64,000 nt of DNA from Hyphomicrobium methylovorum (GCF_013626205.1 NZ_QHJE01000001.1:2956501-3020500); one strand, 5' to 3'. Shown: positions 18,151 to 30,212, counted from the stretch's first letter. Notes: a model not told the origin generated them from the letters alone. Translations and numbers: made by a program.

Positions 18151-19503
18151 ATGGATCCGCGGCGGGTTGGGGACGTTCGCAAAATGATGATCGATGACCG
18201 AAGCTCCCATGAAGCTTGGGTGCATGCCGCTTTGCGCGAAGATCGCAAACTCATGCATCGTCAGATCAATTTGGCCTGCAATGAAAACGTGCTTTCGCTA
18301 GCGGGCGAAGCGGCTCTGTCGTCAGACTATTATTCGAGATATTTTCTCGGGACATGCGAAGGCCGAGGCTATGAAACAACCACAGTTCTTAATGGTCTTG
18401 TTTTAGGGAATCTCCCAGGACTCAATCGAATAGAGGAACGAGCGCATGCCGCGGCGTGCACGCTGTTTGGTTCGAGCCATGTTGAAACCCGGTTTCTTTC
18501 GGGACTTCATTGTGCTGCGACCGCGATCCTAGGGTTGACCAATCCTGGAGACACTATTTGGAGTTTGGATCCCCAGATGAGTGCCGGTCACTTTGCGACG
18601 AGGGGGATTGCTCAATGCTCCGGAAGACGGCACGACTATCTTCCCTGGAATGTCGACAGTCACGATTTTGATGCTTCAGAAATTTCTCGCCGAGCGAAGC
18701 AACACGCCCCAAAACTGATTTTCTTGGACTGCGGTGCACCACTCTTTCCACTTCAACTGACATCGCTTCGTGACATAGTCGGAGACCAGACGCTCATTGT
18801 CTACGACGCCTCCCATTCGCTAGGGCTGATTGCTGGCGGCCGGTTTCAAGCGCCGTTGCGTGACGGGGCCGATCTCTTGCAGGGAAATACGCACAAGTCA
18901 TTTCCTGGGCCGCCGAAGGCGATCGCTCTTTGCAACGATGCGAGTATCTCTGCTGTCGTCGCGGAAACGTTGTCGTGCGCAACGGTTTCTAGCCAAGAGA
19001 CGGCGGCCACGGCGGCGCTGCATGTCACCATGCTAGAGCTGCTAGAGCACGCGGCTGACTATGCAGAAGCTCTTACAGATAATGCTCAGATATTTGGCCG
19101 TGAACTCGCCGCACATGGTCTATCGCTTTTCAAGGTGGGGGCCGAATTTACGGAATCGCATATTCTGTTGGTCACCTTCGATTCTGATGACAAGACGTCG
19201 AAAGTTGCGCGACGTCTCATCGAAGCGGGGTTATTGTGCAATGCTCGCCGGATTTATGGAAAGCCTACGCTCCGGATCGGAATGCAGGAGATTACCCGGC
19301 GCGGTATTGAATATTTCGATCTCAAGGAGCTCGCGCGAATTTTTGCGGCAATTGTGAAAGACGAGGCGACCTCTGGTGACTTCGACGGAATTTCCGAAAT
19401 GTCGCGACGTCTTTCGGGAAGAGAATATGGCTGGGGGGCAGCTACTGAGTCTGTGATGTCGCGCGATATAGAGGTTTCACGGTCTGTCGATCAAACTCTA
19501 TAA
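18151..19503 (+). CDS. Serine-hydroxymethyltransferase-like PLP enzyme in a glycan locus
   Basis: A 450-residue fold-type-I PLP protein. RQINLACNENVLSL, YFLGTCEGRGYETT, VETRFLSGLHCAATAILGLT, LIVYDASHSLGLIAGG and LLQGNTHKSFPGPPKAIAL follow the SHMT order, with His-Lys as the likely PLP lysine. Sequence between motifs is far from housekeeping GlyA, and conserved serine-binding and folate loops are not clear. It is therefore probably a specialised paralogue, perhaps making or attaching an amino-acid-derived group. The start is uncertain: ATG 18151 is chosen; TTG 18112 and ATG 18184 are in frame. The 3' end overlaps the convergent TupA-like gene by 62 bp. Confidence 0.65.
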   Translation: MDPRRVGDVRKMMIDDRSSHEAWVHAALREDRKLMHRQINLACNENVLSLAGEAALSSDYYSRYFLGTCEGRGYETTTVLNGLVLGNLPGLNRIEERAHAAACTLFGSSHVETRFLSGLHCAATAILGLTNPGDTIWSLDPQMSAGHFATRGIAQCSGRRHDYLPWNVDSHDFDASEISRRAKQHAPKLIFLDCGAPLFPLQLTSLRDIVGDQTLIVYDASHSLGLIAGGRFQAPLRDGADLLQGNTHKSFPGPPKAIALCNDASISAVVAETLSCATVSSQETAATAALHVTMLELLEHAADYAEALTDNAQIFGRELAAHGLSLFKVGAEFTESHILLVTFDSDDKTSKVARRLIEAGLLCNARRIYGKPTLRIGMQEITRRGIEYFDLKELARIFAAIVKDEATSGDFDGISEMSRRLSGREYGWGAATESVMSRDIEVSRSVDQTL

Positions 19504-20395
19504 ATTCTCCTAGCTTTTCCTGGCCGTCACCCTTGTAGAGTCCGGCATGGGGCCAGAACGTCATCTCTCCTAGGTAAATGCGGTCTTGGCTCTGATAGAG
19601 ATCGATCCGAACGTATTTGAAATTTTCTGCCAGCTTTTCAGCTGCCGCGATAAGGTGGGTCCAATTCTTCGGTCGTTTGAAGTCATTCCCCTTTTTGTAG
19701 TGAAGTGAAAGGCGAAACTCGAGATCACGACCTTCAGGAGTGAGCGTTTGTTCTTTCGTATCGACGCCGCGATCATAGAGGAAATGGACGAAGCCGACTT
19801 TGCCACTTGAACAGTGGAATTTATAATCCGGAGGCGGTGCCGGGTTTTCCGGTTCCATGAACTCTTCTGCGAAAATTTTTCGCGATATGAACTCGTATCC
19901 CCATTCGCCTGCGTGAGCGCCATGGGGGGCGCGTTGCAACGATTCAGAGAACTTGCTCTCAAGTGCGGCGAGATCCAAAGTCGATTTGTCTCGAACAAGT
20001 ACAACAGAACCTGAATCGTGGTTTGTTTTAAGGACGAAGCTTTTCGGTAGTTTATCGAAATTTATGTCCTGGAATGTGTCGGCAACCTGATAGATGTCGA
20101 GCAAGCAGGACGTTCCGAGTTTTTCTTTCGCGAATTCGCGAACACCCAGTTTGTCGCTGCACTGAATGATTTGATCGCTTTGGTCAAATAGTTTTAGCCA
20201 CTGTACTTTGTCGTTCAGCGAGCGGCTATTCACGAGGTTGGGAAATTTTCCGAGCGCGTTGAAATACGAGCGGTGGATCTTTCGATAGAGTGGCCAATGG
20301 TCCGATGTGAGCGGAAGTCTGCTCTTATCCTGAATCCATTTCAGGCGAATTCGCCCCGACAGTATTTTCGATTGGGCGAATGTTTGTGAGTTCAT
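19442..20395 (-). CDS. TupA-like ATP-grasp protein
   Basis: A 317-residue protein. Visible features are SDHWPLYRKIHRSYFNALGK and LNDKVQWLKLFDQSDQ near the start, then CSDKLGVREFAKEKLG, LPKSFVLKTNHDSGSVVLVRD, the acidic DYKFHCSSGKVGFVHFLYDR, and near the C-terminus YVRIDLYQSQDRIYLGEMTF followed by WPHAG. This order is that of the TupA-like ATP-grasp family, named after teichuronopeptide synthesis and often found in capsule and O-antigen loci. ATP-grasp enzymes typically form amide bonds, which fits modification of a glycan by an amino acid. The ATG at 20395 has AGGAT upstream. Confidence 0.75.
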   Translation of the reverse strand: MNSQTFAQSKILSGRIRLKWIQDKSRLPLTSDHWPLYRKIHRSYFNALGKFPNLVNSRSLNDKVQWLKLFDQSDQIIQCSDKLGVREFAKEKLGTSCLLDIYQVADTFQDINFDKLPKSFVLKTNHDSGSVVLVRDKSTLDLAALESKFSESLQRAPHGAHAGEWGYEFISRKIFAEEFMEPENPAPPPDYKFHCSSGKVGFVHFLYDRGVDTKEQTLTPEGRDLEFRLSLHYKKGNDFKRPKNWTHLIAAAEKLAENFKYVRIDLYQSQDRIYLGEMTFWPHAGLYKGDGQEKLGEFIEFDRQTVKPLYRATSQTQ

Positions 20396-20622
20396 CTTGT
20401 ATCCTGCCGATTGGCACAGAGAACCGAACGCCGATATTTGGTAGAAGATTTCTTGATGTTTAGCTACCGGGTTGCTGGTTCGATCTGCGCTTGCTCTACG
20501 GAGACAGCCCACGGAACGCAGTCTTCATTGGCGCGTTTATATCGTGTTGTTTGTAGGGGCTGAATGGAATTTCACGTTTGGCCCTCAATTGATTAAACGC
20601 GCTGGAGTCGGAAGGGCGAGCG

Positions 20623-20865
20623 ATGGACTCTCTCGCAATTGTAAACGCCTTTGGCGCGGCTAGTACGATTGTTGCTGCGATTTTCATCGCGTCGAATTAT
20701 TCGCCGCGCATCATGGTTCTTGGTTTTTGCGTCTTCGTGTTCGCGAGCGTGGCTTGGATGCTCTCGGGCTGGCTCGATCAGAAGCCGTCTCTGATGGTTC
20801 AGAACGGGGTGCTGCTCGTCGTAAATATTGCCGGCATCTGGCGGTGGCTGCCTAAGGCGAACTAG
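20623..20865 (+). CDS. Small integral membrane protein
   Basis: An 80-residue protein with three predicted membrane helices (AFGAASTIVAAIFIA, IMVLGFCVFVFASVAWMLSG, MVQNGVLLVVNIAGIWRWL). GGAAGGGCG lies just before the ATG. The final helix with QN-x-x-LL-x-x-N-x-x-GIWRWL recurs in small alphaproteobacterial membrane proteins of unknown role and resembles a segment of PnuC/MtN3-like proteins. No function can be assigned. It stands alone before the pyruvate dehydrogenase operon. Confidence 0.6.
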   Translation: MDSLAIVNAFGAASTIVAAIFIASNYSPRIMVLGFCVFVFASVAWMLSGWLDQKPSLMVQNGVLLVVNIAGIWRWLPKAN

Positions 20866-21042
20866 GCGGCATCGCGCTGTTTCGCGCCTTGTGGAGAGGC
20901 GGTCGAAAGACCACATTTATTCGAGCGGCGTACGAATCTACCGTCGATGGACTGTGTTCGTTCGTCCGCTTTGCGCGCGTTCGTGCGGCTGCCTGTCGAG
21001 CGCGGATCATATGCCGGCGTTGCCGGTGACTCGGAGCATACC

Positions 21043-23715
<2,673 letters not shown>

Positions 23716-23734
23716 CAAACGACAGGTTATCGAA

Positions 23735-25036
23735 ATGGCGCTGGTTGACGTAAAAGTACCGAATATCGGCGATTTCGAGAACGTCCCCGTTGTCGAAGTT
23801 CAGGTGAAGACGGGGCAAACGGTGGCCGCCGACGAGCCGCTGATTACGCTCGAAAGCGATAAGGCTGCGCTCGATATTCCGGCTCCGGAAGCAGGGCGGG
23901 TTACAGACATTCTCATCTCGGTTGGAGACAAAGTCAGCGAGGGCGCGGTCATTCTGCGTCTCGAGACGGGCGGTACCGGGAAGAAGGATAGTAAACCGGC
24001 GGATGACGAAGACGACGACAAAGGCGACGAAGACAAAGCGAATACAGATCATCACGAGTCTAAGCGTGAACCGCAGTCGCGCGAGGATGAGGAAGCTCGG
24101 CCAGAGATGCCACGTGCGCCTTCATCGCTGCCGGTGGAGCCGGGACTTGTGCATGCGAGTCCATCGGTGCGCCGGATAGCGCATGAACTCGATGTCGATT
24201 TGACCAAGTTGAAGGGGTCGGGTGAGAAGGGCCGGATCACCAAGGACGATGTGAAACGCCATATCGCGGAGAGCGCGGGCAGCGCGATGTCGCACGGCGT
24301 CGGCATTCCTGAAATCCCCGCTCAAGACTTCGCAAAATTCGGTCCGATTGAAACGAAGCCGATGTCGCGGCTGCAACGCCTCGCCGGTCCGCATCTGCAT
24401 CGTTCGTGGCTCAACATTCCGCATGTCACCAATTCGGATGAAGCTGACATTACGGAACTTGAAAGCTATCGCAAATCTCTCGATGAAACGGCGAAGGCTT
24501 CAGGATATCGCGTGACGCTCGTTTCATTTCTGCTGAAGGCTTCCGTTTTCGCGCTGAAGCAACATCCGAACGTCAATGCGTCGCTCGCGCCGAGTAAAGA
24601 TGCGCTCATTCTCAAGCGCTATTACAACATCGGCGTTGCGGTCGATACGCCGGACGGGCTTGTCGTGCCTGTGATCCGAGATGTGGATCGGAAGGGCATT
24701 CTGGAGCTGAGCCAGGAGCTGACCGCCGTGTCGGAACGGATGCGCGAGGGGCGGATTACGCCGACGGATATTCAGGGCAGCACGTTTTCCATTTCGAGTC
24801 TCGGTGGGATAGGCGGAACGGGTTTCACGCCGATCGTGAATGCGCCGGAAGTCGCTATTCTTGGTGTTGTGCGGGCGGTGATGAAACCTGTTTGGGACGG
24901 CAAGACGTTTCAACCGCGTTTGATGCTTCCGATTTGTCTTTCCTACGATCATCGTGCGATCGACGGTGCGCTTGCCGCGCGTTTTCTGCGGAAAATGAGC
25001 GATGCGCTTAGCGATGTTCGCCAGCTTGTGCTTTAG
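23735..25036 (+). CDS. aceF: Dihydrolipoamide acetyltransferase (E2) of pyruvate dehydrogenase
   Basis: A 433-residue E2 with one N-terminal lipoyl domain (lipoyl lysine in TLESDKAALDIPAPEAG), an extremely acidic linker (residues about 88-130), a peripheral-subunit-binding domain (VHASPSVRRIAHELDVDLTK), and a catalytic acetyltransferase domain with LSYDHRAIDGALAARFL carrying the active-site His and Asp. It moves the acetyl group to CoA and forms the complex core. The gene starts 19 bp after aceE. The charged linker differs from the Ala/Pro-rich swinging arms of well-studied E2s. Confidence 0.95.
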   Translation: MALVDVKVPNIGDFENVPVVEVQVKTGQTVAADEPLITLESDKAALDIPAPEAGRVTDILISVGDKVSEGAVILRLETGGTGKKDSKPADDEDDDKGDEDKANTDHHESKREPQSREDEEARPEMPRAPSSLPVEPGLVHASPSVRRIAHELDVDLTKLKGSGEKGRITKDDVKRHIAESAGSAMSHGVGIPEIPAQDFAKFGPIETKPMSRLQRLAGPHLHRSWLNIPHVTNSDEADITELESYRKSLDETAKASGYRVTLVSFLLKASVFALKQHPNVNASLAPSKDALILKRYYNIGVAVDTPDGLVVPVIRDVDRKGILELSQELTAVSERMREGRITPTDIQGSTFSISSLGGIGGTGFTPIVNAPEVAILGVVRAVMKPVWDGKTFQPRLMLPICLSYDHRAIDGALAARFLRKMSDALSDVRQLVL

Positions 25037-25084
25037 CGGGCGCTCTCACGATCGTGCCTTCTCTCGGGAGCATGGACACCAGAG

Positions 25085-26839
25085 ATGAGTAAACAACGGA
25101 TTCGAATTCCGGATATCGGCGACTTCGAAGATGTGCCGGTTATCGAGGTATTGGTGAAGCCGGGTGCAAGGGTCGCCAAGGAAGACGCATTGCTCACTCT
25201 CGAGAGCGACAAGGCGTCGTTCGATGTTCCTTCGCCCGCAGACGGCGTCATCGTTGACGTGCTCGTTAAGGTGGGCGATCGCGTGAGCGAGGGGACGGAG
25301 ATTGCGGTCCTTGAGAGTAGCGACAAGGACGACGCTGCCACCGCTGATGCTGACCCTTCGAAAGGCGAGAAGCAATCAGCGTCTTCTCGGGAAACGTCGG
25401 TGCAATCGAAGGAAAAGCGCGCGGCTGCGGACCACGAGTGTGATGTGCTTGTTCTTGGCTCAGGGCCGGGCGGGTATTCCGCTGCATTTCGCGCGGCTGA
25501 TCTTGGTGCGCGAACGGTTTTGGTCGAACGGTGGCCGGTGCTTGGCGGCGTGTGTTTGAACGTCGGCTGTATCCCGTCGAAAGCGTTGCTGCATACGGCT
25601 GGCGTCATTGAAGCTGCTCGGGCTCTTGAGCGGCAGGGTGTTCGTTTCGGTGCGCCGGAAGTCGATCTCAAGGCGCTTGCGGCGCATAAGGATGCGGTCG
25701 TCACCAAGTTGACGAGCGGTCTCGCGAGCATGGCCAAGGCGCGCAAGGTCACGACGCTCACCGGAGTGGGGGCGTTTGTTGACGAACATTCTTTGAAGAT
25801 TACGTCCGGCGCGCAGGAAACGATTGTTCGGTTTGAGTCTGCGATCATTGCGGCGGGCTCGGAAGCTGTGCGCTTGCCGTTTCTTCCTGATGATCCGCGC
25901 ATCGTGGATTCGACCGGCGCGCTGGAGTTGCGACACGTGCCGAAGTCGATGCTTGTCATCGGTGGTGGTATCATCGGTCTTGAAATGGCGACGGTCTATT
26001 CGGCGCTGGGTGCGCGCGTCGACGTCGTGGAGGTTCTCGACGGATTGATGCCGGGAGCGGATCGCGATCTCGTTGCCGTCTGGCAGAAGTTCAATGCGGG
26101 CCGCTTTGGTCGGATCATGCTCGATACGCGCGTTGTCGCGGCGAAGGCAAAGCAAGACGGTATAGAGATCACCTTCGAAGGCAAGAACGCGCCGGGCGAG
26201 ACGATGCAGTACGGGCTTGTGCTCTCGGCAGTCGGTCGAAAGCCGAATGGCAACGCGATTGGAGCCGAGAAGGCGGGGGTTCGGATTTCGGAGCGAGGGT
26301 TCATCCCCGTCGATCGTGAGATGCGGACGAACGTCAGACATATCTTTGCGATCGGCGATGTCGCGTGCGAGCCCATGCTTGCACACAAGGCCGTGCATGA
26401 GGGGCACGTAGCGGCGGAGAACGCAGCGGGAAAGCGGAGTGCGTTCGATGCGCGGCAAATTCCGTCGGTAGCTTACACGGACCCAGAAATCGCTTGGGCG
26501 GGATTGACCGAGACGGACGCGAAGGCGCGGAGCATTCCCTATCGTAAGGCAATTTTTCCCTGGGCTGCGTCAGGCCGGGCGCTTGCGAACGGACGTGCGG
26601 AGGGCTTCACCAAGCTGCTCTTCGATCCCGAAACAGAGCGCATCGTAGGGGGCGCTATCGTTGGCGTTGAAGCGGGCAATCTGATTTCCGAAGTGTGTTT
26701 GGCGATCGAGATGGGCGCGGATGCCGTCGATATCGGGAAGACGATCCATCCGCATCCCACGCTGTCGGAATCTATCGGGATGGCAGCCGAGGTTTTTGAA
26801 GGGATCTGCACCGATCTGCCGCCGCAAAAGCGTGTGTGA
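25085..26839 (+). CDS. lpdA: Dihydrolipoamide dehydrogenase (E3) with an N-terminal lipoyl domain
   Basis: A 584-residue fusion. Residues 1-80 are a lipoyl domain with the modifiable lysine in TLESDKASFDVPSPADG, followed by a charged linker. The flavoprotein begins at about residue 118 (DVLVLGSGPGGYSAAFRAAD). It has the redox disulfide GGVCLNVGCIPSKALL, a second dinucleotide fold (MLVIGGGIIGLEMATVYSAL), IFAIGDVACEPMLAHKA, and the C-terminal HPHPTLSES with the catalytic His. It reoxidises dihydrolipoamide with NAD+. The lipoyl domain closely resembles the one in the adjacent E2, suggesting copying within the operon. Confidence 0.95.
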   Translation: MSKQRIRIPDIGDFEDVPVIEVLVKPGARVAKEDALLTLESDKASFDVPSPADGVIVDVLVKVGDRVSEGTEIAVLESSDKDDAATADADPSKGEKQSASSRETSVQSKEKRAAADHECDVLVLGSGPGGYSAAFRAADLGARTVLVERWPVLGGVCLNVGCIPSKALLHTAGVIEAARALERQGVRFGAPEVDLKALAAHKDAVVTKLTSGLASMAKARKVTTLTGVGAFVDEHSLKITSGAQETIVRFESAIIAAGSEAVRLPFLPDDPRIVDSTGALELRHVPKSMLVIGGGIIGLEMATVYSALGARVDVVEVLDGLMPGADRDLVAVWQKFNAGRFGRIMLDTRVVAAKAKQDGIEITFEGKNAPGETMQYGLVLSAVGRKPNGNAIGAEKAGVRISERGFIPVDREMRTNVRHIFAIGDVACEPMLAHKAVHEGHVAAENAAGKRSAFDARQIPSVAYTDPEIAWAGLTETDAKARSIPYRKAIFPWAASGRALANGRAEGFTKLLFDPETERIVGGAIVGVEAGNLISEVCLAIEMGADAVDIGKTIHPHPTLSESIGMAAEVFEGICTDLPPQKRV

Positions 26840-26864
26840 GATAACTTGAGCAGACTGCGGCCAG

Positions 26865-28112
26865 CTATGCTGCTTGTTCGCGTGTGTCTTTGATCTTCGT
26901 TTCCGGCAGGGCGCAAGCGACTGTGGTGAATGCGACGAGACCTATCGATGCAAGTGCCAGGAAGGCCGCTTCGACGCCGAGACGATAGGCGAGGTAACCA
27001 CCGAGCGCGGTGCTGATCGCAGCGCCGAGGCCCATGGCAATGCCGATGAAGCCCAACGCGAGATTGAAGTTTCCGCTTTCCTCAGTGATGTCGGCGACGG
27101 AGCTGGCGACGAGCACGCCGAGCGCGGTTGCTGAGATGCCATCGAGAATCTGAATCGTCACGAGAATAGCGGGTTCCGTCGTTGCGGCCAAAAGCACGAT
27201 GCGGATTGGCAGCGAGGCAAATCCAATCAGCAGCAATTTGTGGCGTCCATATCGGTCGGCGTAGCGTCCGACCGGAGCGGATGCGAGCGTAACGATGATT
27301 TGCGGACCGATAATGCAGAGCGCAACGAGCGCCGTGGCCGCCTCGCTGGAACGGAGCGTAATGATATTGGCGACAAGCGGCAGAACCGCAGCATTCGAAA
27401 GATGAAAGAGCGCGACGCTGATGGCGAGGATCAACAGCGGCCGGTGACCTGAGAGTTCTTTGAGCGCGTTTCTGAAATCGTAGGTCGTGTCTTCGATCTG
27501 CGCAACTTTATGATGTTTGAGATCTTCGCTCGAAACGAACTGCAAGGCGATGAGTGCTGGGATCACCATCGAAGCTGAAACGAAGAACACCGCTTGGCTC
27601 GTCAACAGATAGCCGCATACGCCCATCGCTATTGCGGCGACCACGCTGCCCGCTGAACCGAAAGCCGCATTGCGGCCGAGGCGCTCCCCGATCAGGCGGT
27701 GGCCCACGAGACGCAGGCTGAGTGCTGCGAGTGCCGGACCGATGATGACGCTTGCGGCAGCATGCAGCGTCTGGGCGAGGATGACGGCTGAAAAGCGTGG
27801 CCAGAGCGCGATGCAAAAGGCGCTGATGCCGATGGCAACCATTGCAATGCTTGCGAGAAGCTTTTCGCGGCGGACAGCGTCGACGAGCGCGCCGCCTGGG
27901 AGTTGGCCCAAAAGCGCGATCACGCTGACGATGGTGAAGACGAGGCCTATGTCCGCGTTGGTCCATTTTTCAGTCGTCAGGTAGACGCTGAGAAACGGGC
28001 CAAAGCCCATCTGTACGTCGGCAACGAAGAACGCGAACCAGTCGATGCCTTGTCCACTTCGGCGCGCGGATTTTAGAGTGCGTGGGCATTCCCTTTGCTC
28101 ACGTTTCTGCAT
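26865..28112 (-). CDS. MFS transporter
   Basis: A 415-residue protein with twelve predicted membrane helices. It begins with a short basic tail and FAFFVADVQMGFGPFLSVYL. MFS signatures are visible as GQLPGGALVDAVRREKLL between helices 2 and 3 and APVGRYADRYGRHKLLL between helices 8 and 9. The substrate is unknown; organic-acid, sugar or drug export are all possible. It converges on the E3 gene with 25 bp between stops, so it is not part of the pyruvate dehydrogenase operon. Confidence 0.85.
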   Translation of the reverse strand: MQKREQRECPRTLKSARRSGQGIDWFAFFVADVQMGFGPFLSVYLTTEKWTNADIGLVFTIVSVIALLGQLPGGALVDAVRREKLLASIAMVAIGISAFCIALWPRFSAVILAQTLHAAASVIIGPALAALSLRLVGHRLIGERLGRNAAFGSAGSVVAAIAMGVCGYLLTSQAVFFVSASMVIPALIALQFVSSEDLKHHKVAQIEDTTYDFRNALKELSGHRPLLILAISVALFHLSNAAVLPLVANIITLRSSEAATALVALCIIGPQIIVTLASAPVGRYADRYGRHKLLLIGFASLPIRIVLLAATTEPAILVTIQILDGISATALGVLVASSVADITEESGNFNLALGFIGIAMGLGAAISTALGGYLAYRLGVEAAFLALASIGLVAFTTVACALPETKIKDTREQAA

Positions 28113-28149
28113 CGCCTAATCCCATCCGCTGGTGGCGCGCATAACGCTC

Positions 28150-28716
28150 TCATTTTCCGGGAGCTTGTGACGGCTTCTGTTGTGGCGGGGCGTTGGAGGA
28201 GGCAGCCGCTTTGCCAGGAGGTGAGCTGCTCGTTGCGCCAACGACCACGATCGGTTCGCCGTGCCGATACTCCGGCGAGACGCGGAGCTCGTCTCGCGTC
28301 ATGTCGACGACAATCGCCTCCGGCGTGAAGCGGAGCGCAGACCATGCGATCGCAATCTTGCGCGTGCCGACTCCCAGGAAGCCGCCGAAGTCTATTATGG
28401 CCGCGCGAATGTCACCGGACTTGCCGGCGATGACGTCCGTAATCTGTCCGAGTTTTTCGCCAGTGGCGCTTTTGATGTCTTTGCCGAGCAGGCTTTCGAC
28501 TTCGGTGTCATCGACTACTACGGCCGGCGTTCCCTCAAGTTTGGTGGGCAGATCTTTGGGATCTCCTTTTCGAGGTGGTGAGGCTTGTGGTGTATCGGAG
28601 GTGTGCGGCGGCGTCTGGGGCGGCGAAGCGGCTTGGGCACCGACGTTGCCGGACTCAATCAACACAAGGGTCAGCGCTACGGCGCTCGTCCATGCAATTC
28701 GCCCGGTATGTTTCAT
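28150..28716 (-). CDS. Exported PRC-barrel domain protein
   Basis: A 188-residue protein with a signal peptide (MKHTGRIAWTSAVALTLVLIE, cleavage near GAQA), a Pro/Ser-rich linker, and a PRC-barrel at about residues 68-145 (VESLLGKDIKSATGEKLGQI, IIDFGGFLGVGTRKIAIAWS). The tail is Pro/Ser/Gln-rich and disordered. Such proteins are common in alphaproteobacterial periplasms and have no set function. The ATG at 28716 is chosen because it gives a normal signal peptide; an ATG at 28737 would add seven residues. It lies upstream of the MFS gene on the same strand. Confidence 0.75.
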   Translation of the reverse strand: MKHTGRIAWTSAVALTLVLIESGNVGAQAASPPQTPPHTSDTPQASPPRKGDPKDLPTKLEGTPAVVVDDTEVESLLGKDIKSATGEKLGQITDVIAGKSGDIRAAIIDFGGFLGVGTRKIAIAWSALRFTPEAIVVDMTRDELRVSPEYRHGEPIVVVGATSSSPPGKAAASSNAPPQQKPSQAPGK

Positions 28717-28909
28717 GCGTTTTTCTTTTCTGCGCATTTGGCCGTGGCTTGCGGCAGAGAAAAGACGGTCCTGCGATGGCTAACTCACCAACCGATGTGG
28801 GGTTCCTGAGCAAACTCGCCTTCGAAACGGCGGCAGTGGCCCCTGTCGTTGCGAACCAATTGGCGTAGCCGCGCGTTGCCTGTGACAGGCAACCGTTCCG
28901 GGACATTCT

Positions 28910-29890
28910 ATGGCTAAAGAAAAATTTGCGTTGGCGTTAGGGGGCGGAGCGGCCCGTGGATGGGCGCATATCGGAATTTTGCGCGGATTGATCGAGGCAG
29001 ATCTCGAACCGGATATCGTTGTCGGCACGTCGATAGGTGCCATCGTTGGAGGCCATTATGCAGCGGGTCGGCTGGATGCTCTCGAAGAGTTCGCACGCCA
29101 GCTGACGCGTCGGGGCGTGTTCGGCTATCTCGATCTCAGCGTTTCGGGGTCTGGGCTCATCACCGGACAGCGCCTGTTCGACCGGTTCGACGATCATCTG
29201 AGCGGATTGAAGATCGAAGATCTGCCGACGCGGTTTGCGGCAATCGCGACCGATCTCTCCAGCGGGCATGAGATATGGCTGCGGCGCGGATGCGTGAATG
29301 AGGCGGTGCGCGCGTCTTCCGCCATTCCGGGGATCGTTCGCCCGGTTAGCATCAATGGCCGATGGCTAGTGGACGGGTGCCTGGTCAATCCCATTCCGGT
29401 TTCGGTCTGCCGTTCGATGGGCGCGCGGACGGTCGTTGCCGTCAATCTGACGAGCGAATTCGGGCGCGGTGGAATTCTTTTGGACGACGACGAAGAAACC
29501 GTCGAGATCGCGCCAATGGAGTCTGCGCCGCCTGTGCCGATTACGCGATGGAATGGGCGCGGCGCGCTACAGTTGCTGCATCGGCAGCTCTTCGGACATC
29601 GTGAGGAGGCGGCTCCCGGTATTACGTCGGTCATTCTAAATTCGTTCAGCATTTTTCATGATCGGATCGCGCGGGCGCGGCTGATGGGTGATCCGCCCGA
29701 TCATTTGCTGGCGCCTGATCTGGCGCACATCGGTGTTCTCGATTTTCATCGTGCCGATGAGATGATTGCGATGGGACGCGAGGCGATCGAGCCGTTTCTG
29801 CCAACCATCGCGCGGCAGGTGCGTGATCGGACGGCGGCCCCTGTGGCCGGGCGCCTCTTTTCGCCCGCAGAAGCAACGAACGGCAAATGA
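28910..29890 (+). CDS. Patatin-like phospholipase (RssA/NTE type)
   Basis: A 326-residue protein. LALGGGAARGWAHIGIL holds the oxyanion-hole glycines, VVGTSIGAIVGG the nucleophile serine in G-x-S-x-G, and LVDGCLVNPIPV the aspartate of the Ser-Asp dyad. It should hydrolyse acyl esters of phospholipids or related lipids. The order of motifs and length fit the bacterial RssA-like group. No signal peptide is visible, so it acts in the cytoplasm or on the inner membrane. It stands alone, followed after about 165 bp by tRNA-Thr. Confidence 0.9.
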   Translation: MAKEKFALALGGGAARGWAHIGILRGLIEADLEPDIVVGTSIGAIVGGHYAAGRLDALEEFARQLTRRGVFGYLDLSVSGSGLITGQRLFDRFDDHLSGLKIEDLPTRFAAIATDLSSGHEIWLRRGCVNEAVRASSAIPGIVRPVSINGRWLVDGCLVNPIPVSVCRSMGARTVVAVNLTSEFGRGGILLDDDEETVEIAPMESAPPVPITRWNGRGALQLLHRQLFGHREEAAPGITSVILNSFSIFHDRIARARLMGDPPDHLLAPDLAHIGVLDFHRADEMIAMGREAIEPFLPTIARQVRDRTAAPVAGRLFSPAEATNGK

Positions 29891-30055
29891 GGCGTTTGGG
29901 GTCGGGCAGGCCTTTTGCTTGGCTGGGTCGAGCGCTTGAGGGGCGCCAAAATGCGCAGCTTGCGCGGAATGCGTAACCTCTTGTATTAAGCGCCAATCGC
30001 GCTTCGAAAAGCGTGCTCCTGGGCGGGGTCCTCGCTCGCGTATTCTTCTTGGTTT

Positions 30056-30130
30056 GCCGGCTTAGCACAGTGGTAGTGCACCTGATTTGTAATCAGGGGG
30101 TCGCAGGTTCAAATCCTGCAGCCGGCACCA
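30056..30130 (+). tRNA. tRNA-Thr (anticodon TGT)
   Basis: A full cloverleaf is visible: acceptor GCCGGCT/AGCCGGC, D arm GCAC/GTGC, anticodon arm CCTGA/TCAGG around TTTGTAA (anticodon TGT), and T arm GCAGG/CCTGC with TTCAAAT. The CCA end is encoded (30128-30130). Confidence 0.95.
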
Positions 30131-30149
30131 TTCCAAAAATCAGCAAAAG

Positions 30150-30176
30150 AAAAAGGAGCAGAGATGTCTCTGCTCC
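30150..30176 (-). terminator. Rho-independent terminator of the His/Arg-rich exported gene
   Basis: The inverted repeat GGAGCAGAG/CTCTGCTCC (30155-30176, ATGT loop) is followed, on the minus strand, by TTTTT and TTTT. It lies between the tRNA and the leftward gene at 30213-30515. Confidence 0.8.
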
Positions 30177-30212
30177 CAAAACTTGATTCGTCACGTTCCG
30201 CTCATCAGAGCG

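Noticed and set aside
25460-26458. 332-codon leftward frame opposite lpdA
   Set aside because: It is antisense to a certain dehydrogenase gene and its product is low-complexity Arg/His-rich.
28776-28868. 30-codon frame before the patatin gene
   Set aside because: It starts at an ATG with no good ribosome site and is too short to judge; nothing supports it as a gene.
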